Source: Trebouxia sp. TZW2008 (lineage: Eukaryota > Chlorophyta > Trebouxiophyceae > Trebouxiales > Trebouxiaceae). Taken from it: a stretch of DNA of 64,000 nt. The position numbers were made by a program, and so were the translations under genes. The DNA lies in the NCBI GenBank assembly GCA_002118135.1, contig BDIU01000216.1, positions 166 through 64,165 of the forward strand, in the 5' to 3' direction. Positions 53,501 to 61,478 of the stretch are shown here, in pieces. Below the pieces are notes generated by a model that was not told the origin of the DNA, ran no database searches, and worked only from the letters and a program-made list of their open reading frames with translations. Numbering within the stretch: position 1 is the first letter of the stretch; each line of letters opens with the position of its first letter.

Positions 53501-54866
53501 TCACCAAAGAAGTTAACGGAGACCTGGTCAGCCTTCTCATCATGCAAGGCATCCTGCAATCAATTCAAGCAGATCAGTGGGGTTTCACCAAGCAGAAACT
53601 GACTCAGCAGAATTGAACTTAGCAAAATTCCTTTCAGCCAAAGGTGACTGAGTAGAACTAAGCTTGGCAAAAAGCTGTGTGTGAACAGCATGCAGCATGC
53701 AGCTTCAAACATCTGGACACTGGCAAGCTTCATCACTTGCAAGTCAGCAGACATGAATTTTGACAGCTTGGCGAGACAACGGAACACGCTATTGTCCACA
53801 AATAAGGCATTGCCTGCTTCTGGCAGAGGAGCCAGCTTACCCTTTTGTATTTGATTTTGTAAGCTGCGCCTAGTCCGATCGGAATGCCCTCTCCAATGAA
53901 AGCAAAGCCACCAAGCTGCAGGAACAGGTACAGTGACTTCTCTTTGCGACGTATGCTTTTGTTCCCAAGAAAATTGTCCTTGCATGGAACTCTTCTTACT
54001 CAGCAGTGCCAATGCAGTCAGAATGCAGTGATTGGTTACCAACTGCATTGCCCGTACATCAAGAAGGTCCGCACACAGGGTGTCCTTTGGAACAGAAATT
54101 AAAATAGTCATTTGGGTCTGAACAGCTCTGTCTACTCACCACACCTCTCACCACACAGCAGATTACATAGGATGTATGCAGCATATTGATGTGAAACTGG
54201 ATAATTTGAAGGAGTCACAATACTCGCATGTGCATTGTAAATGCATGGTGCAAGACAGAGAAATGGAATGGGGATGTCAGTAGCACTCACCAAGCCATGC
54301 TCAGCTGAAAACATGTGCATGGATCCGCCTTGCCCTCTGCAGATGCCGGTTTTCTTGCCAAACAGCTCTGCCATAATGTTTTTGGCCGGCACGTTCTTGC
54401 TCAAGGCATGCACGTGGTCTCGGTATGTCGAGCAGATGTAATCATCCTTTCTTAGGTTTCTGATAACGCCTGTTGACACTGCTTCTTGGCCACTGTACAG
54501 ATGGACGAAGCCAAACATCTTGCCCCGGTAGTACATCTGTGCGCACATCTCTTCGAATTCTCGGCCCAAATACATGTCCCGATAGATGTCTTTGGCGGTT
54601 TCTGGACTCATTTCGCCGAGCTTTGCTCTGCTAGACTTGACTTTGGGAATTTCTGCTGTCTGAGACGTGACCTTTTCGGCAGCAACAGCGTAGACTTGCA
54701 GCTGCGCTCGGTGTCGGCGTGCTGCGCATTTGCTTCGACATACAACGGGTCGACCAATCAAGGCAACATGCTGAGCTTTCGGGGGCAGGCTTGATCTCTG
54801 CAGTTGACCGCAGACACCGTTGCGCGTGATTGCGCTCTGCATGCTGGACGCCTCGACCAGAGCCAA
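50568..54866 (-). CDS. PDHA: Plastid pyruvate dehydrogenase E1 component, alpha subunit
   Basis: TPP-dependent decarboxylation of pyruvate in the plastid PDH complex, supplying acetyl-CoA for fatty-acid synthesis. Seven exons high to low: 54866-54291, 53915-53841, 53553-53484, 53005-52803, 52254-52108, 51135-50995, 50687-50568; phases close to 443 residues. The first 70 residues are a transit-like Ser/Arg/Ala-rich leader ending near [10 protein letters not shown]; Met9 is an alternative start. Seen: [79 protein letters not shown], the TPP site GDGTANNG (234-241) with VENN, the phosphorylation-loop-region [16 protein letters not shown], and a C-terminal [16 protein letters not shown] typical of plastid rather than mitochondrial E1-alpha. 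Intron 1 region holds a MITE. Confidence 0.95.
51187..51275 (-). repeat. Dispersed repeat R2, inverted copy
   Basis: GCTAGGCAGGCTCAGCAGGC CCGAGCTAGG through AACTGTCTCCCACCAGTTTGGTCC is the reverse complement of the R2 copy at 34080-34178. Lies in a PDHA intron. Confidence 0.75.
51780..51965 (-). repeat. Echoes of PDHA exon 5b end (exon 52254-52108)
   Basis: The exon end GAGCACTGGGCG and donor GTGTGTG recur in the following intron, written on the plus strand as CACACCGCCCAATGCTC at about 51839 and CACACTGCCCAGTACTAG at about 51917. The real one is CACACACCGCCCAGTGCTC at 52101. Neighbouring words CATGCACACAGATGC and CAAGCATGTTT(T/C)CA are repeated too. Unit about 80-185 bp. Confidence 0.75.
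52515..52745 (-). repeat. Two downstream echoes of PDHA exon 4
   Basis: The end of exon 53005-52803 ([20 protein letters not shown] then VRK and GTGAG) recurs at about 52750-52653 with an open frame reading [20 protein letters not shown] and an intact AAG/GTGAGA donor. An older, frameshifted copy lies at about 52605-52520 (GGCATGGCTGGCCTCATGGT). Units are about 150 and 130 bp. Confidence 0.9.
53025..53145 (-). repeat. Upstream echo of PDHA exon 4 middle
   Basis: Reads [24 protein letters not shown], matching the real [24 protein letters not shown]. It lies just upstream of the functional exon, about 125 bp offset, without its own clean acceptor in the same position. Confidence 0.88.
53931..54108. 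mobile_element. MITE-like TIR element, copy F
   Basis: Starts CAGTGACTTCTCTTTGCGAC, contains TTGTCCTTGCATGG and CCAATGCAGTCAGAATGCAG, and ends near CCTTTGGAACAGAAATTAAA. Same orientation as copy E. Lies in PDHA intron 1, only 15 bp from the acceptor of exon 2 on the minus strand, so it supplies that acceptor's upstream sequence. Confidence 0.7.
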
Positions 54867-55244
54867 GCTGGCGAATACCTCGCAATTCGCCGGCCCGGCG
54901 TTCAGTGCCGGCGAGTCTCAGAGCGCAGTGTCGAGCAAAGACCGGAGCTCGCACCGTTCATCGTTGACAAAGAGCGTGAGCCATCTATCGGAGTTTCAAT
55001 TTCTGCAGTGCGAGATAATCGAATTCTTTTTTGGCATGCCATACCAAATGCGAAGACTGCATTTTGCTTGGAACGCTGACGCGTTGCATGTTTGGCTGAT
55101 TGCTCTGCATGCACTGATGTCGCAGCGCCGCCAGACATGATGTGGAAACAATGCAACAAAGCATGAGCGTTGAGCTACACGTTTGCTAGCATTCCCCCAG
55201 CCATGCCTGATTCACGCTTGCCGACGCAAGACTGATCACCAAAC
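54867..55244. promoter_or_regulatory. Divergent promoter region, PDHA / SDR
   Basis: 378 bp between opposed start codons, CG-rich next to PDHA (GCCGGCCCGGCG near 54890). Presumed shared promoter; both products act in lipid-related metabolism, so co-expression is conceivable but untested. Confidence 0.4.
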
Positions 55245-58200
55245 ATGGCTAGGCTCAAAGGCAAGACTGTAATTGTCACGGGCGCAAATCAAGGCATCGG
55301 CAGGTGTGCGCAGCGTCTGTGACGACGGTCTAGAGGACCGACAGTTTTATGCTTAGACTAGAATCGATGTTGTTCCAGGGAGGTTGCAACTGATCTGGCT
55401 GGCCAAGGCGCCACAGTACTTCTGGCTTGTCGCAATCTTGACAGTGCCAGAAGCTGCGCAGCAGACATCAGGTACGAGGTTGCGCCTTCGATGCCAAGCT
55501 GGCAGCAGTCCGTTTGACCTGAGCAGTTTGCTCTTTGTTTGACAAACACCATCCCTTGACCATCTATTCGTGTGCAGGGTTGCACATCCCGAAGCAGACG
55601 TGGTTGTAGGTCCAGCTCTAGATCTTGCCAGGCCAGACAGTATCAGGCATGCTGCTCATGTGTTGTCTGGCATTCACTGTCACTTCCATGCCCTGCTGGA
55701 CTGCTCTTGATACATATGCAGACAATTTGCAGAGGCATTCCAGCATCAGAAGAGGCCACTGCACATCCTGGTCAACAATGCTGGGGCCAACTACCTGCCA
55801 GAGTCATATACAGATGAGGGAGTTGGTGTCTTGTGTCAGGTGACATCCCATGGTCATCTGTGGACTGTTTAGCTGTTGCACATGCTATATGAACCTACCA
55901 CTTCTGAGAAGTGACAGTGGACGTGTGAAGGATCTGCCTTCAGTTCTCCAAGATCTTGCATGAATTTCATGACACCTCCAAACATAGTGCTAAGCTGAGG
56001 CTGGGCAGCAACAGAAGTGCTGTGTTTGAACAATTTCACACCGCTTGTCATCAGTCTGCAATCATACTTCAATGCATCACGGCGAAGCTGTAGCCTTACA
56101 GGCTGATCACAATACCCAAGTTCTGCACTGGTGAACTTGCCCATTCTGCCCATCATCAAAACATTGACTTGCATGACCTTGACAGCATGCTAGCTCATGT
56201 TGACTATAGGAAGGCGTTTGGCACTTTCTAACCATACAAGTTTGCACTAATGCAGTCCTTGCTGGTCATGGAGCACAGTCAGACAGGCTTAGACACAATG
56301 GCTTGCCTGCTTACGTGTCACTCAGCTGATTGCCATGACAACCTGTGGGGACATGCTTGCTCATGTTGGCAGGCGTACCCATAACAGCCAAAACCAGAGC
56401 CAGGCTATGCCTGTCATACATTGCAAAGATTGAGCAGTGGGTTACATTCAGGCCAGCATTGCACTGATGCTGTTGTTGGCAAAGTACTGGCTGTAGAGCA
56501 GCACACTCATTTGAGCATCTAGATATTAGATCTATGCATGATGTTCTGCCATGGTCTCATCACAATGATGTCGTGATGCAGATTGGTTACCTTGGACCAT
56601 TGCATGTGACATGTTTCTAAGAGCCTCAGCTACTGACATCAGCGCCATCTAGAATTCTCAGTGTGTCATCCAGTATGCACCAGCAAACAAAGGCACGTTT
56701 TCCCTTGATCTTTTTCATATGTTTCACTGTTGTGCACTTCAGGTGTATTTCCTGGGGCCATATCACCCAACCCGTCTGTTGGAGCCTCAGTTATTGTCAT
56801 CTGCGCCATCTAAAGTGGTCAATGTTCCCTCCTTCACGCACCACTAAGGCTCAGGGCACAGCATTGCAAAGCAGCCGCCAGTTCACACTTTTGTCTGTAG
56901 GTCAACTAACTGGGACCGTATCACCTGACGCATCTTTCAGAGCCTCAGCTGTACCCATCAGTTCCTTCCAGGATGGTCAATGTGACCTCCGTCATGCACC
57001 ACTCAGGCTCAGCAATCCCATCAATATTCTTCATGCTTGTCATGTCTTCCACTGCAGGTGAATTACCTGGGGCCATACCACCTAACCCGTTTGTTGGAGC
57101 CTCAACTGTTATCATCAGCACCGTCTAGGGTAGTCAATGTGTCTTCCATCATGCACCGCTCAGGCTCAGTGCACAGCGATGTCAACAGATTCCTCAGAGA
57201 CTGGAACAAAGGCAGCCAGTACTCAAATACCAAGCTTGCAAACGTGCTGTTCGCCTATGAGGCACAGCAGCGGCTAGGGCCAAGAGGAGTGCAGGTAGGG
57301 TTTGCTCACTTTGCTTGCGGAGAACCGTACTTGAGTGCGTGGATGCTTGCTGTGTGCGCTGTTTGAGACTCTGGAGCAGCATCTCCAACAGGTACCCAAG
57401 GGGAATGCAGGTAGGGTTTGCTGTCCCTGCTGGCGAAAATCCACGCCTGCATTGAGCCTTGCTGTGTGTGACCTTCATGCATTTGTGATCAGTCAGTGAC
57501 AAGTAACGATGATAACAATAATTACATATTCCAGCATATACTGCTAGGTATGTGTGGCACAAATCCTATCTCGCCAGGCAGGCTTGTTTTGAGCCTCATG
57601 ATATGGACGCCTGACGAGTAGCTGCCTAAGATTGCTGCATTCCTGCACTGCACACCTGGGAGCAGTGTCATCAGCACCTATGCCAGTCCCTGATAGCCAT
57701 TCGCCTGAAATTATTCACCCACAGGCATCAGGCTGCTGCATTCCTGTGATGCAGACCCTGGAGCTGTGTCTTGAAACATCCATGCCAACTCCCGTTCAAT
57801 ACTTCATCTGCCACCTGCACGAACATTACTTGACTACTACACATTCATTGCTGCTGCAGCCCTGTGCCGCAGACCCTGGAGCAGTATCATCTCACAGTTA
57901 CCTCAAATCTGGCCTTCCTTCTCCCATCAGATGATTTGTACACAACCTACATGTGCGCATGAGCATGATCGACTCATTAGTACCCATTGCTGGTGCAGTG
58001 TTAGGCTGCAGACCCTGGAGCAGTGTCTTCCAGCATCTGCGCCAACTTGCATACCTTTTGCCATTGTGTGGCTCATCTGCAACCTACATGCATGCGTGAG
58101 CAACAGTTGACTTTCATATACCCAATGCTGCTGCAGTCCTGCGCTGCAGACCCTGGGGCAGTGTCCTCCAACATTTACACTAGCTTCTGATCACCTTTTC

Positions 58201-60718
58201 TATCAGGATTTCGAAAAATGCATGCAATTGCTAATCAATGTCATGTGCTCAAGACCCTGGAGCAGTGTCTTCCAACATTTGTGCCGACTCCCGCTGACCA
58301 ACTAGCATCATGTGGTTCATACGCAACCTTCATGCACCAACAAGAGACGGTGCTCATTAGCTCACTGCTGCTGCAGTCGTGTGCCGCAGACCCTGGAGCG
58401 GTGTCTTCCAACATATATGCCAACTCCTGCTTGCCTTCTCCCATCAGGTGGTTCGTCCGCAACCTGCATGACCAACAGAGATGGCGCTCAGGCTGTCATA
58501 CATGCTGCTGCAGTCTTGTGCCGTAGACCCTGGAGCAGTGTCTTCCAACATTTATGCAAACTCCCGCTTACCTTCTCCCATCAGATGGTTCATCCGCAAC
58601 CTCCATGCACCAACTACAGATGGTGCTCAGGCTGTGATTCATGCTGCGACCACCCCCTGGCGACCTGTCACTACGCCCCCCGGGCAGCCATACACACCTG
58701 AGTCTTCAGAGCTGCGGGTAAGCAGAGTGTGTTTAGGTTGTAGGACCAGAAATCCAAAACAAAACTTCTGCCCAGAAGTGTCATAAAGTGTCATAACAAG
58801 AACCCCTGCATGCAGGAGCTTCCCTTCCTGATGTCTTTCGTTACAGTATTGCTCATGCTGATGATGCTAATCATGGTTTTCACAAGCACAGCATTCGTAG
58901 TGATAGCCATAGTGGTGCTGCCTAAGCAGACCTGTTGATGGGGGCACTGATGTCAGCAGATGGCACTACAATATTGCTCCATACATACAGCACAAGCTGT
59001 TGTCTTTAATGATTTCTTGGGTTGGGACAAGACTGGTGCCACACACAGCTAGCAGGCATGCTGGGCAGGATCATGATGCTCACCAGCAGTATTGGTTGCA
59101 GCTGCTGAACTTGCTCTGATGCTGTCAATGTCAGCAGTGCAGCAAGTCAGTTTTGGATCAATACATTCTCATCGCATTACACCTGTAATACCTGTGCTGG
59201 AATGTGTAAGCTCTTGTCATCATTATGTACACTGCAGTGCTACGCAAGGAGAGCTTTTCCATCACCAGCTATTGGTTTATTCTCAAGTGAGGCAATAAGC
59301 CTGCTGTGTGAACAACAAAACGCTGCCTGGGCAGTCAATGCTGTTGCTCATAGTTCCTTAGAATGCCATTGATTGTTACTTCTCCACTACATTTCTATGC
59401 AAGGGGAGCTTTTGCATTACCCGCCATGGGGTGGTGCTCAAGTGAGGCAACAGGCCTGCTGGGTCAATTGCAAAAGGCTGCCTGGGATTTGGGTGCTACT
59501 GCGCACAGTTGTTTGGACCACTGATCTTACCATCACTTCCCACTGCATTTCTATGCAAGGGGTGCTTTTGTATTACCAGCCACTGAGCAGTGCTCAAGTG
59601 CGGCAACAGCCTCTGTGGGTTAACTGCAAAAGGCTGCCTGGCAGTGAGTGCTGTTGTGCACAGCTCCTTGGATTGCTGATTTATTGTTACTTGTGCACTG
59701 CAGTTCTATGCAAGGGGAGCTTTTGCATCACCAGCCATTGGTTGATGCTCAAGTGAGGCAGCAAGCCTGCTGTGTGAACTGCAAAAGGCTGCCTGGGCAC
59801 AGAGTGCTGTTGTGCACAGCTCCATGGTTTGCTGCTTTTATTGTCATTTCTGCGCTGCAGTTCTATGCAAGGGGAGCTTTGGCATCACCAGCCATTGGGT
59901 GGTGCACTAGTGAGGCAGCAGGCGCAGTGGGTCAACTGCAAAAGACTGCCTGGGCAGTCAATGCTGTTGTGCACAGCTCCTTAAATCGTTGATTCTATTG
60001 TCACTTCTCCACTGCAGTTCTATGCAAGGGGAGCTTTTGCATCACCAGCCATTGGGTGGTGCTCAAGTGAGGCAACGGGCCTGCTGGGGCAACTGCAAAA
60101 GGCTGCCTGGGCAGTGAGTGCTGTTGTGCACAGCTCCTTGGACTGGCCAGTGCGCAGGCTCTCAGGAGGTACTGCTCTTGCAATGTCTTCTTCACTGCTA
60201 ATGCTGCAGCAACACATGCAAAGGGCTGACGGGGCTGTGAGTACTGATGTGCACAGCTCCCTGGCCTGGCTAGTGCGCAGGCTCTCAGAGGGTACTGCGT
60301 CTGCTTCACTGCTGCTAATGCTGCAATAGCCAGAACAGCAATAATGAGTACGCTTTCTAACATTGTTTGTGACAATGCCATGTGCAGTATGAAAGTTCCT
60401 TATGATCAGTGTTTTATCATGCACAGCTTGCTGGTCAATAAAGAGACCTGCATGATATTCGATACTCAGCGATGTAATGCAGACAAGGTCAATCGTTTGG
60501 TTGCCTGAGAAAGCAGGTGGTTGCAGCTGGCACAGTGTCTGTGCAGTGCTTGATCCTGTGCAGCCAAGGTTGATGCTGTTGTGCTGCTTGCAGGCCGCCT
60601 TCTCTCCGCCACACATCAGGTTCCATCGCATCCAGCAAGCTACAATACCAAGCTATCAAGCAATCTATGGGATGTTTCTGCCAGCCTTTGTCAAGTTTCA
60701 AAGGACGTCAAGAATTGA
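55245..60718 (+). CDS. Short-chain dehydrogenase, retinol-dehydrogenase 11-14-like
   Basis: NADP-dependent SDR of the family that includes retinol dehydrogenases and WWOX-like plant enzymes; substrate unknown. Eight exons: 55245-55303, 55379-55471, 55578-55646, 55722-55839, 57058-57294, 58514-58717, 60018-60168, 60594-60718; phases close to 351 residues. Seen: GKTVIVTGANQGIGR (TGxxxGIG at 12-19), ATVLLACRN, LDLARPDSIRQFAEAF, LHILVNNAGANYLPES, VNYLGPYHLTRLLEPQLL, SRVVNVSS with Ser142/143, QYSNTKLANVLFAYEAQ with catalytic Y168-x3-K172, AVDPGAVSSNIYANSRLPSP, IRNLHAPTTDGAQAVIHAAT and VKN at the end. Exon 3 seems to use a GC donor (TATCAG then GC at 55647). Introns 4 to 6 are mostly exon-echo arrays. 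Confidence 0.93.
56575..57015 (+). repeat. Splice-junction tandem array at SDR exon 5 start (3 echoes)
   Basis: Acceptor plus first codons of exon 5 (VNYLGPYHLTRLLEPQLLSS) recur upstream near 56580 (IGYLGPLHVT, stop, then EPQLLTSAPSRI), 56743 (VYFLGPYHPTRLLEPQLLSS) and 56898 (VN, stop, LGPYHLTHLSEPQL). The real exon starts at 57058. Spacing is 155-163 bp. Each copy keeps a CAG acceptor. Confidence 0.93.
57370..57480 (+). repeat. Echo of SDR exon 5 end
   Basis: CCAAGGGGAATGCAGGTAGG GTTTGCT at 57395 copies the exon end and donor CCAAGAGGAGTGCAGGTAGG GTTTGCT at 57281. The offset is 114 bp, and the following intron words (GAAAATCCACGCCTGCATTG, GCTTGCTGTGTG) are repeated. Confidence 0.88.
57630..58500 (+). 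repeat. Splice-junction tandem array at SDR exon 6 start (7 echoes)
   Basis: CTGCAG acceptor and codons for ADPGAVSSNIYANSxLPSPI recur seven times before the real exon at 58514. The motif (C)AGACCCTGGAGC lies near 57646 (weak), 57750, 57871, 58008, 58147, 58251, 58388 and 58525 (real). Spacing alternates around 104 and 121-139 bp. The last echo, at 58376, is nearly intact through IRWFVRNLHD before a frameshift. Confidence 0.94.
59230..59995 (+). repeat. Splice-junction tandem array at SDR exon 7 start (5 echoes, about 155 bp)
   Basis: TTCTATGCAAGGGGAGCTTT (codons FYARGAF) starts the real exon at 60018 and recurs near 59236, 59392, 59547, 59701 and 59859. Each is followed by exon-like sequence through LQKAAW and GTGAGTGCTGTTGTGCACAG, which in the real copy is coding. 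A further downstream echo of the exon end lies at about 60235-60300 (CACAGCTCCCTGGCCTGGCT). Confidence 0.93.
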
Positions 60719-61478
60719 CTTGAGTGACTTGTGGGTACCATTTCCCTTGCTGATATAAATGGAGCAGAGTCTGTTAGCTCTGAAAGAGGGGAAGAAAGAA
60801 AGTCTACGTCGTTAGGCGTTGTAGCGGGAGCTTCTGCCTAAAGAGGCAGCCCGGAAATAAACTTTGAATGCGGAATTAAGGTGTCGTGCTGCAACTCAAG
60901 TGCAACGCAGTGTCTGACCTTACACTCAAACATGATGCGTGCTCCTGTTGCAACTGTGTTTCATGTACCATCACAACCAGTGCATCTGCAGCAATTCTAC
61001 AGTGTAACATTTGACATTGCAATGCAGAGCTCAAAGGTCAAGCAAGGCAGGCCATTAGTACGCTGTAGTCTATAGACCGTAAGGCGTAATTACGAGCAGC
61101 ACAGGAGTTCGACAATGCCACAAAAATTGCTTGTTGACCGTGAGCGTAGCGGCAAGGTGCAAAGTCGCTGTCTCGACATTGCTGGATTCGACAACATTTA
61201 GACAAGGGCTCGACGACAGGTTGACACCGTTGTAGACTGCCCAGAAGTCTGTGATTGCAGCTGGTGCATCACTGACAGCATAAGTTCGCTGCCTTGCTCA
61301 GAAGCAGAGACGCTTGTTCAAGAGGACCCGCGGCTTCTTGGAAACAGCTAATACTGACTGCAGAGCGCTCTGGTCAAAGCGTATGAGACGTGCGGACTGG
61401 CAGGCACTTTGCTGCCGGTCACTGGCACTTGATCTCTCGGGCTCGACCTAACGCGCCTCTGTAACCTCACTATCGTTT
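60719..61478. other. Spacer between SDR and TBC genes, with repeat R3 copy 2
   Basis: 760 bp: SDR 3' UTR; R3 at about 60788-60862 (GAAAGTCTACGTCGTTAGGC, with a CTGCCTAAAGAGGCAG hairpin); then a CG-richer stretch 61080-61470 that is the likely TBC-gene promoter and 5' UTR. Confidence 0.5.

Noticed and set aside
58218..58786. Overlapping small genes repeating ADPGAVSSNIYANS
   Set aside because: Same explanation: echoes of SDR exon 6. Only the last copy joins neighbouring exons in phase.
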